Positions 52,441 through 62,589 of a DNA stretch of 64,000 bases are shown here, in pieces. The notes beneath the pieces were generated by a model. The model saw only the letters and a list, made by a program, of their open reading frames with translations, searched no databases and was not told the DNA's origin. A program made the translations under genes and the position numbers. Numbering within the stretch: the stretch's first letter is position 1; every line of letters begins with the position of its first letter. Source of the DNA: Mesostigma viride (lineage: Eukaryota; Streptophyta; Mesostigmatophyceae; Mesostigmatales; Mesostigmataceae); NCBI GenBank assembly GCA_009746045.1, contig RPFO01002013.1, positions 90,001 to 154,000 of the forward strand. Direction: 5' to 3'.

Positions 52441-53067
52441 TTCGTTTTTCGAAAATTCAAGGTCCCCTCAAAAAACCATTGAACTTGAAAGGCGTTTCAC
52501 CATTGAACTTGAAATGCACTTCACCCCCCATCCGAATTATAAGGCCCGCCAAATTGACACCAGACCAGCTATCTGTAACCCCGGCGTGCGGAGTGCTGAA
52601 GTTGTGCTCCCGAGTGGCATCTATCCGCTGGCCGGTAGTCGCCGGCCTGGGCGCCTACTCAGCTGGGCATCAAAGATTGGTGTCTAGATGCTAGTCGGTG
52701 CCTAAGCACGGTACGGAAGCCAGTGCGCGCCGGGACGGTCAGAGAACCGTCGCCCTCGGTAGCACAGATCCGCTGAGTGCCGGTAGTCTCGGGTTAGAGG
52801 CTCGAGCATGCACTATCGGGTAGCCTACCGGTAGTCTCGGGTTAGAGGCTCGAGCATGCCTAGCTTATCGGTTAGCGCCGCGCCGCTGAGCTCCTTGCGG
52901 CCTGGCCAGCTGCAAGGGTTTAATAGCAATCAGTGGCGGCTGCGGGCTCAGCCTCCCACAATCGGTTCCCCAAACAACGAAAATCCCGTCTCCATCGCCG
53001 GCGTGCTAGCCAGCGGTGAAGGGCATTCACAACAGTCAACATTACCGTTGACCATTTTTCTGGGCTC
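52441..53067. other. Intergenic stretch with a short tandem duplication
   Basis: No gene recognised. A 32-bp segment starting CCGGTAGTCTCGGGTTAGAG occurs twice, at about 52780-52811 and 52829-52860, separated by CACTATCGGGTAGCCTA-like spacer. It may be leader or LTR of the copia remnant K. Confidence 0.4.
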
Positions 53068-53292
53068 ATGGCGCGTGGCGCGGAGCGAACGCCAGCTCCA
53101 ACCCAGGACCAGGGAACGCAAGCATCAACTCCGGCGGATGGGAGTGGCGCAGCCACCGTGGCGACGTACTGAGCCAGCTGGTGGCTCGGTCAGCACAGCT
53201 CCGGGGCAGCAGTCAGCACCAACTGCCCGGAAAGTTTTCAAAAAAGAAGAGCTGCCAAGTAAGCTGCCAGAAATTCTGACGCCGTCCGCCAT
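53068..53292 (+). pseudogene. Copia remnant K: gag N-terminal fragment
   Basis: The ATG at 53068 opens MARGAERTPAPTQDQGTQAS with a stop at 53172. Another frame continues ARKVFKKEELPSKLPEIL up to the LINE insertion. Assigned to gag because the sequence right of the LINE continues as MEEFINSLGELRQDY (gag-like helix) and then RNase H. Weak on its own. Confidence 0.35.
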
Positions 53293-54739
53293 AAAATTAA
53301 ATTAAATTATTAAATTATAACATGCCTCCGTGGGGGGGTCATGTAGCACATATTCCATGATGGATGGGGTGGAGGAAGCCGCGTGATCAAACTATACTAA
53401 CTCTAAGCTATCTAGAAAATCCTAACTACACTACTCATCAAAATGCCTCCTCCGCTTAGGGGGAGGTGGCTTGCCCACAGGGTCGGGCGTGTGCGCCTTG
53501 ACAATCTTCTTCCACCGCGTCTTGTCCTGCATGACATTCCAAAGACGGAAGAGAGAGTGGATGCGGTGCTCAAACTGGGCTGGGACCACTAGGTCGTCCA
53601 GCAACATCTGAACGTAGTTCGTGACAGGTTTCCCTACCCGTTTGGGAATGTCCGAGGGGCCAGGCCAGGTCAGAATGTGCCGCCCTGGCTGGCCAAGCCG
53701 CTGGGGGCCGGCCAGAGCGAGGGTGGTGTCCGTCGACCTGGCTGGTGCGGGCAAGGTGTCCTACAAATGCTATCCTACGCTTCCTAATCTCGTCCGAAAC
53801 ACGAGGCATGCCATGATACAAAGACTCTGATGACGGACGCTCGGAAAAACCTACGTTAAGGACCTGTCGGAGCATCCTGTAAACCGTGCCGTCTAGCCTA
53901 GCTGCCAGTTTGGGTGGGAGGGTCCACGCCTCGGCGCCATACGTGAGCACCGTGAGGACGAGGACCTTGAAGAGCATGCGCTTGCGGTGCCCGCCCAGGC
54001 CCTTCGAGCGCCAGTAGGGTGTGAGCGAACGGAGCTTGGCCCAGGCAAGGCCGATGCGGGTGTCCACATCGTTGGCGGTGTCAGGAAGCCAGCTCCCCAA
54101 CAGCTTGAAGCGGTCGCGGAACGGGACCTCCGTCCCATCGAGCAGGCGCGGCAGCGGTGGTTTACTGGATCGAGGCCCCAATCACCATCGCCTCGGTTTT
54201 GACACTAATCTCCAACCCCACCGCCCGCGCCTCCAGGCCCAGGCAGTCCAGCCAGGTCTGAATGTGCTCGGGGCTCTCGATGAGGGTGGTATCATCCGCA
54301 TAAATCAGGTCGGCAAGGCGGTAACCAGGTCTAACCCCGCCGTGCTCTTTCACGTTAAGGATGTCCAAGCCTGGCTCGAACCCCTTATTAAGCTAGAGCA
54401 GTAAAGCGCGCACGTGCCCGGCGCATGACGTGATCCACGACAATAATGAACAGGTATGGGGACAGGACACAACCTTGCCACACCCCGTGGTGAAGGGGGA
54501 ATGGTGGGGTGGTGCCTTCCGCAGTCCGCACTACTGCCTGTGAGCCCTCATACACTCGGCGAATGGCAGCAATAAACGCAGGTGGCACCCGATCCAGAGC
54601 TAGGATGGCCCAAAGAGCCTCCCAGAGAACCGTGTCAAAGGCTTTGATATAGTCAACAAAAATGAAGACCAGCGGCAAACTGTCAGGGGGAAGGCGACGC
54701 ACCTCCTCCATCAATCGGCGCGCGACAAACACAGCCATG
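53293..54739 (-). pseudogene. 5'-truncated antisense LINE copy (RT C-terminal half)
   Basis: Minus-strand copy of the LINE at 14528-18450, from the residue equivalent to MAVFVARRLMEEV (17030) to the 3' tail. The RT motif A (FVDYIKAFDTV), motif B (HHGVWQGCVLSPY) and YADD (about 54295) are recognisable, as is the terminal KPPPPKRRRHFDE. Frames break at about 54390, 54170 and 53740, so it is dead. The tail reads as AATTT repeats on the minus strand. GCCAT occurs at both junctions (53288-53292, 54734-54738) and may be a short duplication or microhomology. Confidence 0.85.
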
Positions 54740-55252
54740 GAGGAGTTTATTAACAGCCTGGGCGAGCTCCGGCAGGACTACAACGAACTGTCCGACGCAG
54801 TTTTCCTCACCAAGCTGCGCCGGTCAGAGGTATGGCCTTTTTTCTTGATAGCCCCACTGGGCAGCCCACTCTTGTCGACTGGTATAGCCGCATCCATCAG
54901 CGGGTAGTGGTAGACAGCAATCGCGCGCAGTGTCGAGCGTTCATTTCCGCTGTCGACCATGCGTGTTATGTGCAGCATCTTTTGCAATGGATTGCGGATA
55001 AGGCCCGCGTGGCACTGTCGCTCCGCATGCGGCTGTGCACAGATAGCAAGTCAATAATTGAGTTTCTGAATAACCCGCTCGCCTCCACCACCAAACTAGA
55101 TTACCTTGTGTTGGCCGACTCAGTCCGCCACGGTGTTGGATGAGCGGCGGTGGATCCCCGAGAGCGAGAATATGATTGCCGATGCCTTGACCAAGCCAGC
55201 GATGCTGTCGGGGCCTCAGTACAAGCTGCTGCGGCAGCTCATGATGACATGA
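54740..55252 (+). pseudogene. Copia remnant K: gag fragment fused to RNase H
   Basis: After the LINE, a gag-like MEEFINSLGELRQDYNEL...KLRRSE runs directly into RNase H sequence (FFLDSPTGQPTLVDWYSRIHQRV, SNRAQCRAF, LCTDSKSIIEFL, and after a frameshift at about 55130, ENMIADALTK), ending at 55252. Integrase, protease and RT are absent: an internal deletion joined gag to RNase H. The residue normally Glu in AECRA is Gln here (RAQCRA). Confidence 0.7.
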
Positions 55253-55573
55253 GTTTTTTTTAACAGTGTGACCTGTCGTCTTTTTGCATGGGAATGGGCC
55301 CTTCTTTCATCTGTGAATACATTTCCCTAGACCTGACAGGCGGCCAGTGTGCCTACTAATGATGCATGTGGTGCAGTTGCACCCAATTAAGTAGAAATTA
55401 AAGGAGGCCGGGAGCAAAGCCCGGGTGTTTTTGGCGTGCTCAGATCCCAGCGTAGGGCACCCTCCTTGGGGTTAAGGATTTGGGGACAGCCAGTGTGCCG
55501 TTACGTGTTTCTCTACTTGAACGTACGTAGGGTCAGTGCTACCCTATTGCCCCTCGCTTTAAATAATTTATGA
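55253..55573. other. Short non-coding stretch after K
   Basis: Starts with a T run after the RNase H stop. No LTR pair, gene or RNA recognised. Confidence 0.4.
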
Positions 55574-55603
55574 TTCGGTTTTCTCTGAATATAGTTTAAT
55601 TAA

Positions 55604-57496
55604 GGGGACGGTCCCGGCGCGAATATTTTGGCGCCGAAAAATTCGCGGTACCCGTCCGTACCGTGAAAAAGTGGTGCACGGGGCGCGCACCCCTACCGGA
55701 GCTGGCCATGGCGACGTGCTTTCAGGCAGAGTAGAAAAAGATAGCTCGCGGAATGCAGAGAAACTGAGCGAATCTTAAAGACGATGAGTAAATGATACCA
55801 CTTCGTAGCGGAGTTCGCGTTTTTTGCAGTGTCGATGATTTTATTGATGACCATCGCCACGGGGGTCCAATCTGATGTTTTCGTCGAGAGGAATAAATTA
55901 GAATGCACGCTGGCGGCGGTGATTGTCAGGTTTTATGGGCTTTACCTAGCGTCAAGGATGCGTTTAAATCGTTATTGGTAAAGCTTTAAAAAATTTGCTG
56001 GGTTTCGGCAAGATTTCCGTCATGATCGGTAAGACACTCTCCAGGCTCGCGGGATGCGCGTCTTATTATTCCATGGAAGGTTGTTCTTTCTTGCGCCGCT
56101 GGGCGAAGGACAATGCCGGTAATGGTACGATCGTGTGATCAACGTGACCCTATGAATGTTTCGCTTCCTTTATGGGTTATCAACGCAAGTTTTCGGCTTC
56201 TTTCCGTGCAGTTAGCGCCAGGTATAATGCCATTCCGTGCTGCGCATCGCCAGATTCCTGGCACCTTTCAGTGGGTTTTATGTACGTTGCATGGCTGGGA
56301 TGTGTCAAAGCGTTACCGTGGCATATCGTCAAGTTGTCAGGGATTTGCTGAGTGGTTTCTTGGAAGGAGATTGCTAACAGCACTCAGTTTTGTGTGAATA
56401 TTGACGCGGCCTTTCTTAGCAGAGGCTTCATTGTGGTTAGAGGCTCACAAGCTTGAGTTTGTTTCTTGGCAAACAATTGCGCTGGAAAGAAAGGTGGCAG
56501 TGGTTTTTCTAAGGGGCATACTGCATGGGTGGAACTGCACGTAGGTAGGGGTTATCGTTGTCTTGTTGGCCTTTCTCCCACTAAAATGGGAGAGCCCTAA
56601 TTCAAATGCTAGCAAGGCAAGGTAACCATGGTAAGAAGCCTTGGCAATCAGCATGTATGATAATTCTGCTTTCTCTGTGGACTGTCTGTTGTTACCCTTG
56701 TTGGGCAATTAGTGGATATGGCTTTCTAGGGTGTGTTTGAGCTTGGTTTTGGGATGATGCCCACACCATAACCCTGGAGTATGCTTTAGAAGTGTTGGCT
56801 AGGCATGTAGAGCTACCTGCCTCATTGTTGTGCACACACGCAACAGGTTGCCCGTGTCGAGGTAAGGCAAGGGCACATGACGTGCCCAGCCACCTCCTTG
56901 TACATTGTGGTCGAATTGGGCATGGTCAGGAGCCTTTTGGATGGCATAGGAAGTGTTAGTGTGCCTTAATACTCACTAATGCCTTCCTTAGCGTCTGCAC
57001 AGGTGGCCAACTGCCAAAATTAATAACTGCTACAGCTGAGCTCAGAATGCCACCAAACTTTGACAGTGCCTTCTATGGTCATGACAGAATTTGACTATTA
57101 CTTTTTAGGCCTGATTGATGTGTTATGAGTGTGTATGGGGACGCCCCGCCTAAAAAAGCGTATTTTTGGCCCAAAAATTAATAACTCAAAGGGATGTGCT
57201 GATTTTGTTGATCCAATTAGGTAGAAACCATGTCCCATGACATTTTTATATGGGTATTACTTTTTTCATGCAACTGGTTATCCCACTGTTCTGGGCAAGA
57301 TGTGCCCCGGACAGCGTTTTTTTCTATTTTTAGCTCATAGCCGGTGTATGGCTGGGGGTAGTACCCCCAACAAGTGGTGGTATGCATGCCCAAACATCAT
57401 GTTTATGGTCCCCAAACATCATTCAGTGGTTGTCAGTTGCATTTCTGTAGTTATTAGGGGGGGTAAGTTTTGATATATTTCTATGGGACCCTCCCC
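55604..57496. mobile_element. TTAA-flanked inverted-repeat transposon (piggyBac-like, non-autonomous)
   Basis: 1,893 bp with ends GGGGACGGTCCC / GGGACCCTCCCC (12-bp inverted repeats, one mismatch) and the TTAA duplication at 55600-55603 and 57497-57500. The empty site survives in the second copy of repeat H at 59045-59090 (CTCTGAATATAGTTTAATTAACGCATGCGGG), proving the insertion and its boundaries. TTAA targeting suggests the piggyBac superfamily. The interior has no transposase frame; frames of 80-95 codons are unremarkable. Confidence 0.85.
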
Positions 57497-57996
57497 TTAA
57501 CGCATGCGGGAAAGATAAGGCCGCCATGCCTTGGCCTGGATGTGGAAGGCTGCCTGCGACATGGGCTGACTAATTCGATCTGTACAAAGGGTTTCCTGCT
57601 CGCCCGAATTTTCCTTGGATGACCCGGTTGTTTATAAGGGTCGGTGGCTGTTAATTAGCGGTCCGAGAGAATTAATTGTAGGTTTTATACGACTTCACTT
57701 GCAAAGATTCGTGTTTGGTTGCACCAGCTGAGGTTAGGTGGGGACCTGTAGGGTCGGCTGGTTGCTTACCGAATCTTTGGCTGATTTGGGTTATTTAGTG
57801 AGTCGTGATTAATTATTGTATAGTGGATTCGGACCGGCCCAAGGGGTCGATGGGCGAGTTTTATGTTTGTCAGTCTTGGGAACCTTGTACAACTACCTGT
57901 ACGGTTAACGCACTAGCCTGGGGGTGCGTGGCCACGCTGTTTGTAGTGGCGTTTTCAGCACTGTTCAGGCCGGTGTGTGACGCATGCCGGTGTTAA

Positions 57997-58272
57997 TTAA
58001 TTTAGGATGATGTCAGCTTGTGTGTCGGCGGGCCATGCCTTAAGCAAGCTAGGCAGGCAATCATCCGCAATTGTTTCTTTCACAATGGCGGCAATGGCCG
58101 CCTGTGCAAAATTGCACATTCTAGCGCGGGTTGCATCTGTCTTGTAGCCGAGGCAGATGGTGGCACAACCGCTAAGTTGTTCGACCAAGCATAGAATCGT
58201 TGGTCGTGCAACGGAAAGAAAATTTAAATTTACCCCCATGTCATTTTCCCCGGCTGCGGGTCTTTTTGACAT
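57997..58272 (-). CDS. Unrecognised 91-aa frame in repeat H
   Basis: ATG at 58272 (MSKRPAAGENDMG), stop at 57997. It has reasonable amino-acid composition with a Cys/Ala-rich middle (LSGCATICLGYKTDATRARMC) and an acidic helical end. No family recognised. Its 3' half is retained in copy 2 (59570-59658) and the 5' half is deleted there. It may be an exon of a transposon gene or chance. Confidence 0.2.
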   Translation of the reverse strand: MSKRPAAGENDMGVNLNFLSVARPTILCLVEQLSGCATICLGYKTDATRARMCNFAQAAIAAIVKETIADDCLPSLLKAWPADTQADIILN

Positions 58273-58912
58273 GGGCGAAGGATGGGGCGCTACTCCGGCG
58301 GTTGGGCCAGCTTCGGCGGAGCTGTTTATAAGTTTCTAAAACAGCTCTAGTGTCACATCGCAGGCTTGCCACCTTGCGATGGTGCGTGGGACGTGACCTG
58401 GACTCAAAAGGTCCTGAACCAGGTTCCTGTCAGCAACGGCCTGTTTTTTTCATAAATTATTTTTTGTGGCGGCAGGTCAGTTGTCCAGCTGCCCCTGCCG
58501 AGGAGGGGTGGTTGGGGACAATAGGAGCCGCGCGAGAGTTGCGCTCCGAAGCTAGAAATTTCCCTATTGCGAGACTCGAGTTGGGGAGGGCGTCTCAGGG
58601 AGGCGAGGCTACGCCAGACCTTTGTCGTTCCTTTTCGTCTCAGCACCTGCTGCGCGGCTCAGTCTATTATGGTGTCGTAAAACCTCTTTCCTTTTTGGAC
58701 GGTTCCGGAATTGCGAAATGCTGGCTCTTTTTGAGGGCTTGCTTTTGGGGTGGTCACCGGCTTGTGTCGCATTGAACCAGCGGGCCCCTGCGGGGGTTAA
58801 TATAGCCTAGCGCGGGCTGAGTCGCCATTTAAGATGTTGCGACACGCTCTTTCGCGCACGGTGGTCATGAGTTTAATCGGCGCAATGGGGTTGGCGCCAG
58901 GGGGGGGTAATT
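58273..58912. other. Repeat H interior present only in copy 1
   Basis: No recognisable gene. The 141-codon frame at 58350-58775 has no domain. Confidence 0.4.
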
Positions 58913-59044
58913 GGGTGGAGGCTTCTTGCTTCCGCGTGCGGATTGAGAAACCTTAAGGCCACTGTTAACTGCTGCATTTGTGGCAGGGCTCCACTTATTG
59001 TATTCAATCAAATGCTGGTCTTCTTGGGAGCTGAGTGATCTTAA

Positions 59045-59714
59045 TCGGTTTTCTCTGAATATAGTTTAATTAACGCATGCGGGAAAGATAAGGCCGCCAT
59101 GCCTTGGCCTGGATGTGGAAGGCTGCCTGCGACATGGGCTGACTAATTCGATCTGTACAAAGGGTTTCCTGCTCGCCCGAATTTTCCTTGGATGACCCGG
59201 TTGTTTATAAGGGTCGGTGGCTGTTAATTAGCGGTCCGAGAGAATTAATTGTAGGTTTTATACGACTTCACTTGCAAAGATTCGTGTTTGGTTGCACCAG
59301 CTGAGGTTAGGTGGGGACCTGTAGGGTCGGCTGGTTGCTTACCGAATCTTTGGCTGATTTGGGTTATTTAGTGAGTCGTGATTAATTATTGTATAGTGGA
59401 TTCGGACCGGCCCAAGGGGTCGATGGGCGAGTTTTATGTTTGTCAGTCTTGGGAACCTTGTACAACTACCTGTACGGTTAACGCACTAGCCTGGGGGTGC
59501 GTGGCCACGCTGTTTGTAGTGGCGTTTTCAGCACTGTTCAGGCCGGTGTGTGACGCCGCCATGCCGGTGTTAATTAATTTAGGATGATGTCAGCTTGTGT
59601 GTCGGCGGGCCATGCCTTAAGCAAGCTAGGCAGGCAATCATCCGCAATTGTTTCTTTCCCCTCCCTCCCACCCTGGAGGCTTCTTGCTTCCGCGTGCGGA
59701 TTGAGAAACCTTAA
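59045..59714. repeat. Repeat H copy 2, internally deleted
   Basis: Near-identical to copy 1 outside the deletion. It carries the uninterrupted TTAA site and replaces the 0.8-kb middle with a CT-rich filler (CCCTCCCTCCCACCC, about 59659-59673). Left flank TTAA, right end TTAA at 59711-59714. One 4-bp insertion near 59558. Confidence 0.75.
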
Positions 59715-60585
59715 CTCTTCAACCGTCTGGACTGGAACCACCATAACGGACTGAGTTTGGGTATCTTTGTGCGCCTGAGAGTATCTAGCCTAAAAGCATT
59801 TTCTGGCCCACCCTTGGAACCAAGCATGCTTTTATGTTGAATAAAGTTTGGGTAATGTGGTTGGTCACATATCCATGCCCCATGCGTGCTATAAATAGCC
59901 CCCCCCCCAGGGGGGTACGTTGCACATGGGGTTGGAGACATATATAATGCATTATAGACCATTTACACAAATCAGGTGGCCCTGGCCTTTTAAAGGCAGT
60001 TTATTAGGATCACAGGCATGCCATCAATGCATTCACAGCATGAAATGTCACAGAACTGCACATGCTAGCTAGCAAACAGCCCAAAATAGCTCAGACCGTT
60101 ATAACGGTGCAAGCTATTTTGGGACGGTTGCTAGAACTGCCGTATAGGTTTCCTATCCCAAAGTGGCACAAAACAACAACTAGATGGCCACAAAAGCAAT
60201 GCCAACACCATGTCCAGCATATAAGACACAAGCTCATGCTATACAATAGGTTTAAGGCTCATATCAAGGCCTAAAGCGCGCGTACAAAGGGTGGCAAGGA
60301 GCTACATCACTAACACACCCAATGAACGACAAAACACCTCTATGTTCTTGGAAACAATGAATAAAACAATAGGAATAAGTTGGTATAATGCTCCCATGCA
60401 AACAGGTTATGGGTATCTCCACGATTTTCACATGCAATGGATGCAAAACAAGAAGGTGGGCGTTGGCCAGCAAAACAAGAAGCCACACCTAACACTGGTC
60501 AGAAAAAGAACTTGTCTCGGGGTGCTTGACCAAGGAAAAGCATTGGGTAATCAACGTTACCATATTAGTGACCGATAACAATCGT
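59715..60585. other. Stretch without recognised features
   Basis: Contains a C run near 59900 and short frames only. Nothing resembling an element terminus apart from the left end of D at 60586. Confidence 0.4.
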
Positions 60586-61075
60586 AGTTAGCTGAGATAC
60601 CTCGAGGCTGACTTGTGGCCGGAGCCACACAGGGGAACATACAGTGTGACCGGAGTTATTCTGGCGGAGACAGAATAACGGTGCCGAGCGCCGGTTGTGG
60701 CGCGACGCACACACGTGTACGCAAGTTACGTAGCTAGCAACTAGTCTAGTGGACGTTGTGCGTAGTAACGTTGCTCCAGGTCTAGAAGCCTCTAGAACCT
60801 GGACACGTGGCGGACAAGTGAGCGTAGTCCAGTTGTCCTAGGGATCTCGTGTGAGTGATGTGTCCACGACATATAATGTGTGCCCACATATGGAGTGAAT
60901 AATGACAAGGAACGCCCGATCCCTGGCGTTGCTGCAGCCATCATTCTCACGAGATCCCTAGGACAACTGGACTACGCTCACTTGTCCGCCACGTGTCCAG
61001 GTTCTAGAGGCTTCTAGACCTGGAGCAACGTTACTACGCACAACGTCCACTAGACTAGTTGCTAGCTACGTAACT
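60586..61075 (+). repeat. Putative D 5' LTR
   Basis: Assigned from the AGTTAG start shared with the LTRs of A and C, local similarity to the C LTR start (TGAGAT, GGCTGAC, CCGG) and the ..AACT|TG junction shared with A and C. No second copy in the window. Confidence 0.4.
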
Positions 61076-61094
61076 TGCGTACACGTGTGTGCGT
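60705..61094. repeat. Perfect 147-bp inverted repeat with 96-bp loop
   Basis: Bases 60705-60851 are exactly complementary to 60948-61094, with no mismatch on base-by-base comparison. The similarity continues imperfectly into the loop (about 9 bp). The right arm overlaps the start of the D leader. Confidence 0.95.
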
Positions 61095-61108
61095 TGCACC
61101 GGGTGTGC

Positions 61109-61822
61109 ATGCAGCAAGCAAGTATGTATCTCCCCACTTGGTTGCGTGTACAGACAGGTAGCCAGCAGGGGGGGGACGTGCATCAGACAAGCTCATCTAG
61201 CAGTGAGGATAGTGATGTTTCTCTCACCCCTACCTTTGAGCAATGGGAAGCAGCTAGGGCACGCAAGAGGCAGGCACAGAGTCAGGGTGTGCAGGGGGGC
61301 ATGGACATGTCATCTTCACCAACACATGTTGTGCAGGCACCTAACCCCCCAGTGCAGCCAGCCACGCGTAGCAGGCCCTCACAGGTCTCACCTAGCATCC
61401 CAAACACTGCCAATGCTGCTACATCCCCAGGCAGGTCTTATTCTCCCTCTCCCTCTTCACCATCTCAGGATTGGCCAGTCTATAACGAGCATAGGCCAAT
61501 TGACAGGATTATGGTGAGGGGGCTGCCAGAGGGGTATACTAGGCAGCAGGGTGCTCAGCTTCTTCTCTCTCTCAAGCTCGCTAGGGAGGAGCTGAATATC
61601 AAGAACTGGTTTGGGGCACTCATGCAGGGTGATTTCTTCCACCAATCCAATCCCTCCATCCAGCACTTGGTATCCATATATCAGCAAAGGTATCCCAGGT
61701 GGCAGGACACACAGGGTAGGGAGCCATGGGAGAATTTTCTGCGTGATCTGCATGACCTGCTGTCTGCTCCCACCACTGTTGACATGTACTCTGCGTTTAA
61801 CTGGGTGAAAACTATAAGGTAG
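61109..61822 (+). pseudogene. Element D gag N-terminal part
   Basis: ATG at 61109 (MQQASMYLP). From about 61195 it matches C gag (DVSLTPTFEQWEAARARKRQ; NEHRPIDRIMVRGLPEGYTRQQG; LAREELNIKNWFGALMQGDFF; QQRYPRWQDTQG; NWV). A frameshift near 61805 leads to a stop at 61822. Homology continues in another frame from about 61820 (NYVAEIKKWELAVKAHPEV). Confidence 0.7.
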
Positions 61823-62589
61823 AAACTCAGAACTATGTAGCAGAGATCAAGAAATGGGAACTTGCAGTGAAGGCCCACCCCGAGGTTAGCAAGCTAGATC
61901 ACAAGTGGCTTGTTCATTCCCTGCTCGAGAAGCTTAACCTTGATCGTAACACCTTTGCCATGATCACCACAGGCTTGGCCACCCATTGGGAGTCGATGAA
62001 AGAGGCTCTCGATTATGTTAAGCTAGCCCTGGGTCCACTGTGTCAGGACTCAGCCCCTCCCCCCTCTACCTCTTCCCCCCTGCTGTCAAGCGGGCCCGGG
62101 GGGAGGAATCAGATGAGGAGGGTAAGGCCAGGAAGGCCAAGGACAAGCGTCCTGTGACGCTAGGGGAGGTGAAGACTCTTATGAGTCAGTTTGTTAAGAG
62201 CCTCAAGGGCAAGGGCAAGGGCAAGGGCAAGGGCAAGGGCAAGGGGCAGGGGAAGGGGAAGGGTAGGTCATCCCCCCAGGGGGGAACGCTAACAAGTCTT
62301 CTGGGGCTGGGTCCTCCACCCCCAAGAAGGATGTGAAATGTGTGCGTTGTGGGCGTCGTGGACACAGCAAGGACAAGTGCCACAAACACAAGGAGCACCT
62401 GGCGCACCTGGAGGTGCTCTGCCACAAGTGCCTGGGACCGCCTCACGGGGACCCCGCCAAGTGCACCAAGGAGCCGTGGCAGCCCCTCAATGTAAGTCCT
62501 CACACCCTCACACGTGTCATGATGAGTCGTGTCCCCTACACCACCCAATATCCAGCTCCACTGCCCAGGCAGGGACACAGGATGGGAGG
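61823..62589 (+). pseudogene. Element D gag C-terminal part and zinc knuckle, frameshifted
   Basis: The gag helices (LDHKWLVHSLLEKLNLDRNTFAMITTG...SMKEALDYVKLALGPL) run to about 62040. A frame change follows, then VKRARGEESDEEG, VTLGEVKTLMSQF, a GK-repeat tract (62207-62260) and a stop at 62336. In another frame come KCVRCGRRGHSKDKC (CX2CX4HX4C, about 62337-62380) and CHKCLGPPHGDP, matching C. Three frame changes in 800 bp indicate decay. Confidence 0.7.

Larger units (their letters stand above)
57501..58956. repeat. Repeat H copy 1 (left tip at 55574-55603)
   Basis: The repeat starts TCGGTTTTCTCTG at 55574, is interrupted by the TTAA element, continues CGCATGCGGGAAAG at 57501 and ends GGATTGAGAAACCTTAA at 58956. 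Shared with copy 2 at 59045-59714, which lacks 58082-58913. The ends have a loose inverted similarity (GGTTTTCTC / GAGAAACC), compatible with a DNA transposon, but no consistent duplication is seen for this copy. Confidence 0.7.
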
